Notes: a model not told the origin generated them from the sequence alone. 64,000 nt of DNA from Clostridium sartagoforme AAU1 (GCF_000401215.1 NZ_ASRV01000150.1:1-64000), one strand, 5' to 3'; positions 53,094 through 62,858 are shown, counted from the first letter of the stretch. Made by a program: numbers and translations.

Positions 53094-53600
53094 TTATTTT
53101 TGTATATTTCTTTTTTCAAAATTAATAAGTTTTTCTTGAATATCTGTATGATTTCCTGCATATCCTAATAACATTCCATTCTTACCAGTCACTCTATGAC
53201 ATGGAATTATTATAGGAATTGGATTAGCCCTATTAGCTTGCCCTATTGCCCTTACCGCTTTCTCATTTCCTATAGACTTTGCTATATAGCTGTAACTCTT
53301 TAATTCACCATATGGAATTTTCACTAATTCATTCCATACTAATTTTCTAAATTCAGTACCTTCTATATCTAAAGCTAAGTCAAATTCCATCCTTTTTCCT
53401 TTAAAGTATTCCTCTAACTGAATAATTACATCCATACATATATTTTTATCTTCTATTAAATTTTGTTTTTCCTTAAATTCAATCCATTCTTCTTCTATTA
53501 ACTCAATCATTCTTAATCCATCTGAACTTTTTACTATATATATTGGTCCTATAATGCTATTTATTTTATAGAAGTACAAATTTTTCGTGTTTTTTTCCAT
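53094..53600 (-). CDS. ogt: Methylated-DNA-protein-cysteine methyltransferase
   Basis: Suicide repair enzyme that takes alkyl groups from O6-methylguanine. The 168 residues contain the acceptor cysteine in IPCHRV, the recognition helix YSYIAKSIGNEKAVRAIGQANRANP and the C-terminal GYAGNHTDIQEKLINFEK. N-terminal domain short, as in Ogt rather than Ada. Monocistronic. Confidence 0.95.
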   Translation of the reverse strand: MEKNTKNLYFYKINSIIGPIYIVKSSDGLRMIELIEEEWIEFKEKQNLIEDKNICMDVIIQLEEYFKGKRMEFDLALDIEGTEFRKLVWNELVKIPYGELKSYSYIAKSIGNEKAVRAIGQANRANPIPIIIPCHRVTGKNGMLLGYAGNHTDIQEKLINFEKRNIQK

Positions 53601-53716
53601 ATTATCCCTCCTATCAAACGTTTACTTATTGTTTTTTGAATATTTATTACAAAATAACTTATTTTACTAGTAAATAATACGAGCATATTTTTAAATTATA
53701 GTGTATACTAAGCTAG

Positions 53717-53745
53717 TTGACAAAGAATAATATATAATTTATAGT
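53717..53745 (+). promoter_or_regulatory. Promoter and long leader of the DEAD-box helicase gene
   Basis: TTGACA (53717-53722) and TATAGT (53740-53745) are 17 bp apart, so the leader is about 135 nt. The leader includes GGAATTT/AAATTCC-type hairpin bases (53755-53787). Long structured leaders are typical of cold-induced helicase genes. Confidence 0.65.
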
Positions 53746-53887
53746 AATTATTTGGAATTTTTAAAATTATATTATAAATTCCTTTGCTCCATGGAATATT
53801 AATATTATATACCCGTCGTAAAATTTAAAAATATATATTATATTTAATTATAGATTATTTTAAATACTAAAAGAAAGAGGATTTTGA

Positions 53888-55462
53888 ATGAATGAAATAA
53901 AATTTAATAACTTAGGGCTTAAGGATAGCCTTTTAAAATCTATTACTGATTTAGGTTTTGAAAAACCATCTCAAATACAAGCTGAGGCAATACCTGTTGC
54001 AATACAAGGATATGATCTTATAGGGCAAGCTCAAACAGGTACTGGTAAAACTGCTGCTTTTGGCTGTGGTATCATTAATCACATCACTAAGAATGATGGC
54101 CTTAGAGCTATAATATTGGCTCCTACAAGAGAATTGGCTATTCAGGTTAATGATGAATTAAAAAGATTATCAAAATATGATGATTTGTCAGTATTACCGA
54201 TTTACGGTGGAGATTCTATAGTAAATCAAATAAGAGCATTAAAGAGAAATGTAAATATAGTAGTTGGTACTCCTGGTAGAGTTCTTGATCATATAAAAAG
54301 AGGAACTATTAAATTAGATGGCATTAAATTTTTAGTTTTAGATGAAGCTGATGAAATGCTTAATATGGGATTTATCGATGATTTAGAAGACATAATAAAG
54401 CAATTACCTAGTGAAAGACAAACTTTATTATTCTCAGCAACAATGCCTGATCAAATAAGAAAATTAGCAAAAAGATATATGAAACCTGATGCTAAGCAAA
54501 TTTCTATAAAGAAAACTTCTATGACAGTTTCTACAATAAGTCAAAGTTTCTTTGAAATATCTCACAAAACAAGATTTGAAGCACTTTGTAGAGTTTTAGA
54601 TTATGATACCCCAGCATCTGCTATCATCTTCTGCAGAACAAAAAAAGGCGTTGATGAGTTAGTTGAAGGTATGCAATCAAGAGGTTATATTGTTGAGGGT
54701 ATGCATGGTGATATGTCTCAAGCTCATAGGTTAAGAACTTTAAGAAAATTTAAAGAAGGTTCACTAAATTACTTAATTGCAACTGACGTAGCTGCAAGAG
54801 GTATAGACGTTGAAGGTATAACTCATGTTATAAATTATGATTTACCACAAGATGTTGAAAGTTACGTTCACAGAATTGGTAGAACAGGTAGAGCAAATAG
54901 AGAAGGTATTGCTTACTCTTTAGTTTCCCCAAAAGAATTTTCAATGTTAAAACAAATAAAATCAGTAACTAAGAGTGATATAACTAGAAAAGCTATTCCT
55001 ACAGTTAATGATATATTTGATAATAAATCTAAATCTATTTTAGAAGATGTTACTAATACTATTACAGATTCTGATTATTCAAAGTTTATTCCAGTAGCAA
55101 AAGAGCTTGTTGAAAAATTTGATTCTATAGAGATTATTGCTGCATTAATAAAGAATAAATTTAATGATGAGCTACTTGAAACTTATACAAATGATGTTTT
55201 AGAAGCTCCTAAATCAGAGGATATAAGATTATTTTTATCTATAGGAAGAAGAGATGGAATAAACCCTAAAACTCTAGTTAATTTTATTAAAGATACAGCT
55301 AGAATAAAAGCTTCTTCAATTGGTGATATAGACATATTAGAAAACTTCTCTTTTGTAAATATATCTCCTGACGTTAAGGATAAAATTCTTGATAAATGTA
55401 TCGGTGTTAAGCTTAATAAAAGAAAAGTAAACATTGAGGTCGCTAACAAAAAAAGAAGATAA
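53888..55462 (+). CDS. DEAD-box RNA helicase with DbpA-type RNA-binding domain
   Basis: ATP-dependent RNA helicase of 524 residues. Q motif FEKPSQIQAEAIP, motif I AQTGTGKT, Ia APTRELA, motif II DEAD, motif III SAT, motif V TDVAARGID and motif VI HRIGRTGR are all intact. The C-terminal domain (about 445-515, IRLFLSIGRRDGINPKTLVNFIKDTA) is the RRM-like DbpA domain that binds 23S rRNA hairpin 92, so a role in large-subunit assembly is likely. Start after AAAGAGGA. Confidence 0.93.
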   Translation: MNEIKFNNLGLKDSLLKSITDLGFEKPSQIQAEAIPVAIQGYDLIGQAQTGTGKTAAFGCGIINHITKNDGLRAIILAPTRELAIQVNDELKRLSKYDDLSVLPIYGGDSIVNQIRALKRNVNIVVGTPGRVLDHIKRGTIKLDGIKFLVLDEADEMLNMGFIDDLEDIIKQLPSERQTLLFSATMPDQIRKLAKRYMKPDAKQISIKKTSMTVSTISQSFFEISHKTRFEALCRVLDYDTPASAIIFCRTKKGVDELVEGMQSRGYIVEGMHGDMSQAHRLRTLRKFKEGSLNYLIATDVAARGIDVEGITHVINYDLPQDVESYVHRIGRTGRANREGIAYSLVSPKEFSMLKQIKSVTKSDITRKAIPTVNDIFDNKSKSILEDVTNTITDSDYSKFIPVAKELVEKFDSIEIIAALIKNKFNDELLETYTNDVLEAPKSEDIRLFLSIGRRDGINPKTLVNFIKDTARIKASSIGDIDILENFSFVNISPDVKDKILDKCIGVKLNKRKVNIEVANKKRR

Positions 55463-55472
55463 TCATAAAAGT

Positions 55473-55512
55473 AAGGCTATTTAATGCGTATCATGCTTAA
55501 AATAGCCTTTTG
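55473..55512 (+). terminator. Terminator of the helicase gene
   Basis: AAGGCTATTT pairs with AAATAGCCTT across an 18-nt loop, followed by TTGTATTATTT; it also faces the convergent gene at 55515. Confidence 0.75.
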
Positions 55513-55514
55513 TA

Positions 55515-55817
55515 TTATTTACATTTACTTTTTATTCCCTCATAAATATATATTAAATAATCAATATTCTTTTCTTCCTTTTCTAAAATTTTAATTCTAT
55601 CTTCTACTTTTCTTATTGACTCTCTAGCTTCGTCAAAATCCTTATGATTTATACATGCACTTGTATATTGCAATAAATAATCTATTTTAAGTACTATCTC
55701 TGCTAAGTCCTCCCTATCATCATTAACTAAGTCTACTAATATAGAATATATTTTAGGTGATGTATCTTTTCTTACACTACTTAATAAATCATTATTTTTA
55801 CTATTTTTTCTTCCCAT
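55515..55817 (-). CDS. Hypothetical protein
   Basis: Not recognised. The 100-residue product is cytosolic, charged and mostly helical, with a coiled-coil tail (EARESIRKVEDRIKILEKEEKNIDYLIYIYEGIKSKCK). It starts MGRKNSKNNDLL after AAAGAGGTAAAG. Single gene convergent with the helicase and divergent from rubredoxin. Confidence 0.7.
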   Translation of the reverse strand: MGRKNSKNNDLLSSVRKDTSPKIYSILVDLVNDDREDLAEIVLKIDYLLQYTSACINHKDFDEARESIRKVEDRIKILEKEEKNIDYLIYIYEGIKSKCK

Positions 55818-55942
55818 AACTTTACCTCTTTTCTAAAAAGCTCTTATATTATTTTTTCACTATTTATAATAATTTATATCATATTTTAATACTATACCCA
55901 ATACATTTTAAAATATAAAGGAAATTTAGGAGGTTTATATTA

Positions 55943-56110
55943 ATGCAACAATATATCTGTGTGCCTTGTACCTATGTTTATGATCCTGAATATGGAGATC
56001 CTAATAACGGAATAGATCCAGATACCCCATTTGAAGACTTACCAGATGATTGGGTTTGCCCTGTATGTGGTGCCTCAAAAGATGAATTTGAGCCTTTAGA
56101 TGAAGAGTAA
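55943..56110 (+). CDS. Rubredoxin
   Basis: Small one-iron electron carrier of 55 residues, too short for common gene-length cut-offs. Two CxxC knuckles bind Fe: CVPC at 6-9 and CPVCG at 39-43, with the conserved [14 protein letters not shown] and LPDDWVCP between. The first knuckle lacks the usual CGY after the second cysteine (CTY instead). ATG follows TAGGAGG at perfect spacing. A likely electron donor for the rubrerythrin at 13859. Confidence 0.95.
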   Translation: MQQYICVPCTYVYDPEYGDPNNGIDPDTPFEDLPDDWVCPVCGASKDEFEPLDEE

Positions 56111-56114
56111 AATA

Positions 56115-56141
56115 AAAAAACAGTCGTGAGGACTGTTTTTT
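56115..56141. terminator. Bidirectional terminator, rubredoxin / adenine methyltransferase
   Basis: AAAAAACAGTC and GACTGTTTTTT form an 11-bp stem with a short loop between convergent genes. Confidence 0.85.
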
Positions 56142-57615
56142 ATGTTCTTTTAATCAAATTACTTTTAAATTTATTAATATATGAAATTGTTTCTTTAGAT
56201 AATTTAGATGTACCATTGATTATATTATCTATCTCTATTAAAATTTCATTCATATCTTCTCTCTGTTCAGCTATATTATAAACTTTATTTCCTAGGTTAT
56301 TTAACTTCTCCTTTGTTACATTATCAAAATTTAATAATGGAATTCTAGAAACATATCCTGAGGTAATCATATTACTTCTGTTTAAAACGCCTCTCACTAA
56401 ATAAGTTACTAAAGTAGAATTTAAATATGCTAATATCCAAAATATATCCTTATCATCGCATATAATACATGTATTTACTCCAAAGGTACTATTTTTAGGT
56501 AACTTACATGCTGTAAATTGCACTCCCATAGATGAGCAAATCACTCCAGGCTTATATAATAACTCTTTATTTCTTACTATAAAATTAGAAACTTCTTTTG
56601 ATATGTTTATGAAATTTTTATGTATATACATTACTTTATCCGTATAATATCTATCCTTACCTGGGTTTTTGTAAAATGGTATTATATATGGATCTTTATT
56701 TTCTCTAGATAAATATTGTCCATCATTTCCTGTTGATATTCCTGTTATACACTTAAATTCATCTCCAAGTCTATTATGATTAAATAAACATTTAATATCT
56801 CTTGGACATTCTATCAAAAATTCATTATTATCCTTTTTATTATTTAATATAACATCCTCTATTGAATATACATTATCACAAGTTCTTGAAAAATTTAAGA
56901 AATTAATTAATTCATTCTTATCTATAAATCTATTTTTTAATATTATATTTCCTTGGTAATCCAATCCCTTTTGTAATATAACTATACTAGTTCTAACTTC
57001 GGCTCCTTGCTCTAGAAATAAATCTGTTGGACACATTATAATTTCATGTATAGTACAACTTTTTAATATTTTTTCTCTTAAGCCAATATAACTTTTAGAT
57101 GTCATAAATGAGTCTTGAGTTATTATACCTATTACAGCTCCCTCTTTTGCTAGATCTATAATAGCAGATATAAACATTCCATACATATTATGAATACCTA
57201 CATCTTTAAAATACCTTTTTAATATTTTTTTATTATTTCTTATATATTTTACTTCATGGCAATTATATGGAGGATTTAACACATAATAATCATAACTTAA
57301 AAATTCTTCAGCATTAATGCATTCATAATAATACTCAATAAAATCCATATTCTTAAAATTACAATTATACTTCTCCTTATATCTAATAATATCCATACCA
57401 TAAGTCTTAATGTTAAATCCATTAAAAGGTTCTAGCATTTCTTCTTTACCACAACATGGGTCAAAAACGCTTTTGCCCTCTTTATTTATATCTACTACTC
57501 TTTTTGTGATATAATCACATATAAAAGTTGGAGTTGAATAATATCCTACTTCTCTTTTATCTATAACTACTTCATCTATAATATTTTCCTTTAATATCTT
57601 ATTTTTTCTTCCCAT
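56140..57615 (-). CDS. Orphan DNA adenine-N6 methyltransferase
   Basis: 491 residues. The catalytic N-terminal part has a TP-rich start GYYSTPTFICDYI, motif I VFDPCCGKEEM (50-60) and the amino-methyltransferase motif NPPY (114-117). The C-terminal half (about 260-480) has the TaqI-like specificity-domain pattern (TGISTGNDGQYLSRE, LAYLNSTLVTYLVRGV, IPLLNFDNVTKEKL). No endonuclease gene lies nearby, so it looks like a solitary, possibly epigenetic methyltransferase, in the broad class that includes CamA of C. difficile but not clearly orthologous. ATG 57615 follows GGAGAGA. Confidence 0.85.
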   Translation of the reverse strand: MGRKNKILKENIIDEVVIDKREVGYYSTPTFICDYITKRVVDINKEGKSVFDPCCGKEEMLEPFNGFNIKTYGMDIIRYKEKYNCNFKNMDFIEYYYECINAEEFLSYDYYVLNPPYNCHEVKYIRNNKKILKRYFKDVGIHNMYGMFISAIIDLAKEGAVIGIITQDSFMTSKSYIGLREKILKSCTIHEIIMCPTDLFLEQGAEVRTSIVILQKGLDYQGNIILKNRFIDKNELINFLNFSRTCDNVYSIEDVILNNKKDNNEFLIECPRDIKCLFNHNRLGDEFKCITGISTGNDGQYLSRENKDPYIIPFYKNPGKDRYYTDKVMYIHKNFINISKEVSNFIVRNKELLYKPGVICSSMGVQFTACKLPKNSTFGVNTCIICDDKDIFWILAYLNSTLVTYLVRGVLNRSNMITSGYVSRIPLLNFDNVTKEKLNNLGNKVYNIAEQREDMNEILIEIDNIINGTSKLSKETISYINKFKSNLIKRT

Positions 57616-57707
57616 AAGTATTCTCTCCAAAACTTAAATTGCTTCATTTATTGTTAATTATACACCATAACTTATTTTAGTACTTAAATTTTATACTTTC
57701 TTATACA

Positions 57708-57745
57708 AAAAATAAGCCTACCCTTTAACCTTATAGGTAAGCTTA
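57708..57745 (-). terminator. Terminator of the GH25 gene
   Basis: On the minus strand AAGCTTACC pairs with GGTAGGCTT around an AAAGG-containing loop, followed by ATTTTTTG. Confidence 0.7.
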
Positions 57746-57756
57746 CTATAATTATA

Positions 57757-58362
57757 TTAATTAGACAATAATATTTCCTCTGTAAATACATCTAATGGAC
57801 AATAGGTGCTTATTCCTTGAATATTCCCAGATTCTGAATATTGAAAGCCTATCCATTCATCCCATATAGGATTTTCTTCAGGTTTTTCTACATCATAATT
57901 TGCTATCCATAGTGGATACCTTCCTAACTCTTTAGTAAGACTTGCTCTCGCAAAGCTTGTATATGTGTACACTACCACTTCTTTTCCTGTAATACTTTTT
58001 ACTTCTTCTAAAAATATTATACAATTTTTAGATAATTCATCAGCATTACATCCATCTGTTATTTCTATATCTAATGCTAATTTACAATTAAAGTCCTTTT
58101 TCTTTACATAACTTGAAAAATAGTTTGCTTGAATTTTAGCATCTACCTTAGGCCTAAAAAAATGATAAAACCCTATAAGTATATCATTACTTTTACTTTT
58201 TAAGTAATATTCATCTGCTCTTGGATTTAAATAGTGACTACCTTCAGTCGCTTTTATATATACAACTTCAATACCATTTTCTTTAACTTCCTTGAAATTA
58301 ACCTCTCCTTGCCAGCTTGATATATCAATTCCCTTATATTTCCCAAAGTTTATTGATTGCAT
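57757..58362 (-). CDS. GH25 family lysozyme
   Basis: Muramidase-type glycosidase of about 201 residues. The family core is clear: GIDISSWQGEVNF at the N-terminus with the conserved Asp, GFYHFFRP, the catalytic LALDIEITDG (DxE), and YPLWIANYDV. No signal peptide, so it would act in the spore, at lysis, or after non-classical release. AGGAG lies 3 nt before ATG 58368 and 9 nt before ATG 58362; the latter is preferred. It is 70 bp downstream of the SleC-like gene on the same strand, suggesting a cell-wall or spore-cortex function. Confidence 0.88.
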   Translation of the reverse strand: MQSINFGKYKGIDISSWQGEVNFKEVKENGIEVVYIKATEGSHYLNPRADEYYLKSKSNDILIGFYHFFRPKVDAKIQANYFSSYVKKKDFNCKLALDIEITDGCNADELSKNCIIFLEEVKSITGKEVVVYTYTSFARASLTKELGRYPLWIANYDVEKPEENPIWDEWIGFQYSESGNIQGISTYCPLDVFTEEILLSN

Positions 58363-58434
58363 ACCCATCTTCTCCTCTATAGTTTAATTTTTCTCCTAAG
58401 ATATACTATGCAATCATTATGAAAAAGTGGACAT

Positions 58435-59967
58435 TTATAAATTTGTATAAACATTCACTATCTTATTCCAAGTATATGGACCCACTACCCCATCTGTTTC
58501 TAGCCCATATAGTTTTTGAAATTTTATAACTGTATCTCTAGTAACATTCCCAAACACACCATCTACAATAAGATTAGTAGGTATATTATACTCATTCGTT
58601 ATTGTTTTAAGATAATATTGAAACTCAATTACTTTATTTCCTCTTGATCCTTCTTTCATGGGATACCCCGGATATTTACCATCCCACTTTGGTTCATAAG
58701 AATCAGTAGGTTCCCGTATTCCTCCTGTCCCTAAATCTATTTCTAACTCCTGATTTAATTCCGCTAATCTCTTTATTCCTACATATACACTTGATAAATT
58801 ATACCAAGTCACTCTTCCCACAATACCATCTGTAACTAAATTAAATACCCCCTGAAATACTTTTACCGATTGCTCGGTCTCTCTTCCAAACACCCCACTT
58901 TCAGGATATATCTTTGGGATAGCTGGAAAGTTCTTAGATATCATATTTAGATATTTTTGAATTACTTTAACATTATTATTTACATCATTAATTCTTAATG
59001 CTTGGCCTGGATATGATTCAGGTATTCCTTCAATAATTGTAGCTCTAACAAGCTCCTTGTCAGTTCCAAAATAATATTTAATTATATCTAACGCCTTCAT
59101 TCCCTTTTTAGCTAAATCTACAGTTCCCCATTGAGATAATCCTGCACACCTGACTGATGTTCCATTGCAATATTGAGAGAAAAAAGGTGTTCTATTACCA
59201 ACAGTTCTTATATATTCATTAAAAATGTCATCCACTATTTTACTTATATTATCGAATATATTTCTTCCCTTTATAAAGTATTGATCGTAGGCGGTTGAAT
59301 TGGTTATTTGAAATGAGTAACCTCTATTTCTATACCATTCAGTATACACTCTATTTAATGCAAATGATATTTGGCAATATATATTAGCCCTTATTGCTTC
59401 TTCTGGCCAAGTAGGATAAATTTCACTAGAAGCAACATTCTTAATATAATCAATAAACCTTACTTTAATATTTTCTGACGATGAATTGGGCGTTCCTAAA
59501 TGTACAACTATAAATTCAGGTACGAATACATCTTTAAGAACAAATGGAGTCATTAAAAGGTTCTTATTAATACTTGTGTACTCTTGTTGCTCATTTACCG
59601 TAGCATTTTCAGATAAGTTTTCTAAATTTATTGTATTATTATAATCTTTAATCTCAATATTTTGTATTGATGTTATTCCATCAAATACACTTATACCTCT
59701 TACTATAATTGGATTAACTCCTTCTACGCTAACTTCTAAATCATAAATTTCATATGGGATTATAAGTTGACTATTCGGGCTTTGAGATAAACTTTTATCT
59801 ACAGTTTCTAGTGGTATAATTGTACTTTTTCCACTTATATCAAATGCATTATATTTTTCATAAACTATATTTCTGGACTTAGCATTAATAATTTTTAAAT
59901 TTGCTTTTGTCTTTGGTAATAAGTTTTCCACTTTAAATAACCTTACTAATATATATCCTGTAGACAA
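58435..59967 (-). CDS. SleC-like protein with SpoIID-type and two peptidoglycan-binding domains
   Basis: 510 residues. N-terminal beta domain (STGYILVRLFKVENLLPKTKANLKI, about 1-110), a SpoIID/LytB-type domain (about 160-290, with YPTWPEEAIRANIYCQISFAL and CNGTSVRCAGLSQWGTVDLAKKG) and two PG_binding_1 repeats (about 315-390 and 430-505, each with VFGxxTxxxVxxFQ and DGIVGxxTW). This is the SleC arrangement with an extra binding repeat. I chose TTG 59967 because GGAGGG is 8 nt upstream and the STGY start matches the family; it has no signal peptide. Confidence 0.82.
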   Translation of the reverse strand: MSTGYILVRLFKVENLLPKTKANLKIINAKSRNIVYEKYNAFDISGKSTIIPLETVDKSLSQSPNSQLIIPYEIYDLEVSVEGVNPIIVRGISVFDGITSIQNIEIKDYNNTINLENLSENATVNEQQEYTSINKNLLMTPFVLKDVFVPEFIVVHLGTPNSSSENIKVRFIDYIKNVASSEIYPTWPEEAIRANIYCQISFALNRVYTEWYRNRGYSFQITNSTAYDQYFIKGRNIFDNISKIVDDIFNEYIRTVGNRTPFFSQYCNGTSVRCAGLSQWGTVDLAKKGMKALDIIKYYFGTDKELVRATIIEGIPESYPGQALRINDVNNNVKVIQKYLNMISKNFPAIPKIYPESGVFGRETEQSVKVFQGVFNLVTDGIVGRVTWYNLSSVYVGIKRLAELNQELEIDLGTGGIREPTDSYEPKWDGKYPGYPMKEGSRGNKVIEFQYYLKTITNEYNIPTNLIVDGVFGNVTRDTVIKFQKLYGLETDGVVGPYTWNKIVNVYTNL

Positions 59968-60078
59968 AATCGATACCCTCCAAATATATTGTTTTACTAT
60001 TCTATTCACTTAAAAGGTTATATGTGATAAATCCCTTTTTGTCGTGGTAGTTGTGAATGATGCTTATATTTGTATGCT

Positions 60079-60771
60079 TTAATTTCCATTTAAATTTAAA
60101 ATTTTTATAAAATCACTTATTTCATCACTTTCTAGATAAATTTGTCCAAGAGTTCCATGTTTCATATCTAGCTTATTTAAAGAATGAAAATCTGAACCTG
60201 CTGTATATATAATATTCTTTTTCTTTGCAATACTCATAAAATATTCTGTTTCATTTTCTTTATTTCTATAGTATTTAGCTTCTATTCCATCAAAATTTAA
60301 ATTAATTATCTCTTTAAATATATTTTTGTTTAACAATGTTGGATGAGCTAACACAACTTTCGCATTATAATGGTGTAAAAATTCTATTCCTGCTGATGTT
60401 ATTATTTTTCCAGCTTCTGATTTAAAACTTAACTTTCCTTTAAAATAAATTTGGCACGCCTTAAATCTTCTAGCACGCAAATTATTTAAAATTAACTTAA
60501 ACTCAGTACTTTCGTACTTATCATCAGTAAAATACCCTAATATATGAACTTTTTGCCCTTTAAATCTTGTTGATAGTTCTATTCCCGGTATAACCTTTAC
60601 TCCATGAATTTTTCCCACTTTGATAGCTTGCTTATTTCCACTTATAGTATTATGATCCGTTAAGGCTATTATATCTACTCTTCTTTCTTTAGCTAATAAT
60701 ACAACTTCTCCGGGTTTTAAATCTCCATCTGATTCTGTTGAGTGAATATGAAAATCTCCTTTTGTGTACAT
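60079..60771 (-). CDS. PHP-domain phosphoesterase
   Basis: Metal-dependent phosphoesterase of 230 residues. Metal ligands are visible in the start FHIHSTESDG, IALTDHNT, GIELST, HILGY, VVLAHP and the C-terminal GSDFHSLNK, complete for a trinuclear site. Substrate unknown; related proteins act on AMP, nucleoside bisphosphates or histidinol phosphate. Monocistronic between the SleC-like gene and the divergent exonuclease gene. Confidence 0.88.
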   Translation of the reverse strand: MYTKGDFHIHSTESDGDLKPGEVVLLAKERRVDIIALTDHNTISGNKQAIKVGKIHGVKVIPGIELSTRFKGQKVHILGYFTDDKYESTEFKLILNNLRARRFKACQIYFKGKLSFKSEAGKIITSAGIEFLHHYNAKVVLAHPTLLNKNIFKEIINLNFDGIEAKYYRNKENETEYFMSIAKKKNIIYTAGSDFHSLNKLDMKHGTLGQIYLESDEISDFIKILNLNGN

Positions 60772-60941
60772 TACTTAATCCCTTATAATTACTTATAATT
60801 TATATATATTTTGAAATAATAATTTTTGCCATATTATTTTTATGGAAATTTATAAAGATAATATATAATATATCTATTAAAAAGGTTAGAATAAATTATA
60901 TAAAATAAAACTTTTATTAATCTTGGAAGAAGGTAATTTAA

Positions 60942-61682
60942 ATGAATTATATATTCTATGATTTAGAATTTAACCAAAATAATATTAATACTCCTAATAA
61001 TATATCTATATCTCAATTACCTTTTGAAATAATTCAAATTGGTGCACTAAAGCTTAATGAGAGCTTAGAAGTTATATCAACATTTAATGAATTCGTAAGG
61101 CCTACTGTATATAATGATATCAATCCTTACGTAGAAAATATTACAAAAATAACGAAAGATATGCTGGCTAAATGTGATACATTTACTATCACTTATAATA
61201 GATTTATAGAGTTTATTGGAAATGAAGATTTAGTGCTATGTGTGTGGGGAAAAGCTGATTTAAGAGAATTTATAAGAAATATAAAATTTAATAATTTATC
61301 TACCGAAATATTTCCTACGAAATATATAGATGTGCAAAAACATACTTCTAAATTTTTCAAACTTTCCAAAGGAACTCAAATCGGTTTAAAAACAGCTGTT
61401 GAGCTTTTGAACATAGAATTTCAAGAAAATTTTCATAATGCCTTTTATGATGCTTTTTATACAGCTGAAGTTTTCAAAAAAATTATTAATGATAATATAG
61501 TTCCTGAAAACTATATTTATGTTAATAGGAATGCTACAAAAAATACATATAGAAATAAAATTGATACTGTTTCACTATTTAAGCAATTTAATAAAATGTA
61601 CAATAGAGAAATGTCTGAAGAAGAAAAATCCATTATAAAAACTGCATATAACATGGGGAGAACTAAACAATTTATGAAATAA
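60942..61682 (+). CDS. DnaQ-like 3'-5' exonuclease
   Basis: DEDD-superfamily nuclease of 246 residues. Exo I is FYDLEFNQ (D7, E9), Exo II is near WGKADLREFI (D) and Exo III is HNAFYDAFYTAEVF, giving the DEDDh set. The family includes KapD/SpoIIIE-region and Sporulation inhibitor-type exonucleases of Firmicutes. The substrate may be RNA or DNA. Preceded by GGAAGAAGG. Single gene. Confidence 0.85.
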   Translation: MNYIFYDLEFNQNNINTPNNISISQLPFEIIQIGALKLNESLEVISTFNEFVRPTVYNDINPYVENITKITKDMLAKCDTFTITYNRFIEFIGNEDLVLCVWGKADLREFIRNIKFNNLSTEIFPTKYIDVQKHTSKFFKLSKGTQIGLKTAVELLNIEFQENFHNAFYDAFYTAEVFKKIINDNIVPENYIYVNRNATKNTYRNKIDTVSLFKQFNKMYNREMSEEEKSIIKTAYNMGRTKQFMK

Positions 61683-61689
61683 TTTGCAA

Positions 61690-61850
61690 GATAAATTATT
61701 TTATTAACAATGCACAATTGACAATTAAGGATATTTTACTATGTAAAACTTAAAATTCAATTGATACAAAGCACCTTTTATTTGAAAGTTTACTAGTCCT
61801 TTATTCCTTAATTGACAATTGTTGGTTATTGGTTGTTAATTCCTTTATTT
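61690..61850. repeat. Degenerate dispersed repeat
   Basis: Contains AACAATGCACAATTGACAATT, GGATATTTTACTATGTAAAACTTAAA (positions 61729-61754) and a right-hand CCTTAATTGACAATTG. The ATTTTACTATGTAAAAC core matches the copies at 18922, 37177 and 63921. It lies between two convergent genes. Confidence 0.6.
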
Positions 61851-61852
61851 TC

Positions 61853-62653
61853 TTAACTATTTATAATAGCGTTAATAGTAATTTGCATCTTATTACTTAA
61901 ATCAGTGTCTTTTAATAAAACCATAGATATTAAGTCAAGAAGATACATAACAGAAAATTGAGTATTAATAAATCTACTTCTGTCAATAAAATTTGGATTA
62001 TATACCATAAACTTAATATCTGAATATTTACTTATAGAGCTTTCTTCAAAACTTGTTATTGAAACTGTTTTGGCTCCATTTTCTTTTGATTTTCTTAATG
62101 AATGTACAACTTCTTGAGTTTCTCCTGATATAGAAATTCCTATTACTAAATCTTCTTCTGACACTATTGAGCTATTTATAATCATCATATGAGAATCAGA
62201 AATAGAGTGCACACTAAAACCCATTCTAAGAAGTCTATGCATCATTTCATTGCCTGTTAAGCCAGAACTTCCTACACCATATATGTATATATTTTTAGCC
62301 TTTTTTATTTCTTTTACTACCTTCAATATTGCTTCTTTGTCTATTAACATTTTAGTTCTTTCTATAACTTCATTATAGTATTGATAAGCAGCTGAAAATA
62401 TACCCTCTTCATCAATAGATGGCACTTCTATTTTATTTGCTCCAAGCTCTATCTTCATATCTACAAAGCTATTACAGCCTATCTTTTTGGCAAACCTTGT
62501 TATAGTGGCTCCTGATGTTCCTATTTCCTTTGCCAAATCAGTTATACTTATATTCTTTATTTTATCACCATATTGCATAATATAGTCTGCTATATCCCTT
62601 TCCTTACCAGAAAACTCTCCATACGTTTTTTGTATCTTATATAAAATATCCAC
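61853..62653 (-). CDS. RpiR/MurR-family regulator with SIS domain (second copy)
   Basis: 266-residue regulator. N-terminal HTH_6 (FSGKERDIADYIMQYGDKIKNISITDLAKEIGTSGATITRFAKKIG) and SIS domain with NIYIYGVGSSGLTGNEMMHRLLRMG and the sugar-phosphate loop IGISISGETQEVV. About 30 percent similar by eye to the regulator at 25888. No sugar genes adjacent in the window, so the target is unknown. An imperfect TTAGAACTTACTTCTA dyad lies upstream near 62675. Confidence 0.87.
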   Translation of the reverse strand: MDILYKIQKTYGEFSGKERDIADYIMQYGDKIKNISITDLAKEIGTSGATITRFAKKIGCNSFVDMKIELGANKIEVPSIDEEGIFSAAYQYYNEVIERTKMLIDKEAILKVVKEIKKAKNIYIYGVGSSGLTGNEMMHRLLRMGFSVHSISDSHMMIINSSIVSEEDLVIGISISGETQEVVHSLRKSKENGAKTVSITSFEESSISKYSDIKFMVYNPNFIDRSRFINTQFSVMYLLDLISMVLLKDTDLSNKMQITINAIINS

Positions 62654-62858
62654 TTGAAATCCTCCATAAATTTAGAACTTACTTCTATGTAAATTATTTT
62701 ATTTTGACGTAATTAATTAAATAAACTATATTAAATAACTGAGTTAACTATAGAATATCATTAAAATAAATTAAATAAAAGATGTAAAGATTTATACTCT
62801 ACTTAAAAATATTATAATATTCCTATGGATTCTCTGATAATTCAAATAATATTATATT

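Noticed and set aside
56140-57615. CamA orthologue
   Set aside because: Shares the general layout but the N-terminal motifs (DPCCGKEEM, short catalytic half) and length differ; only class membership is supported.
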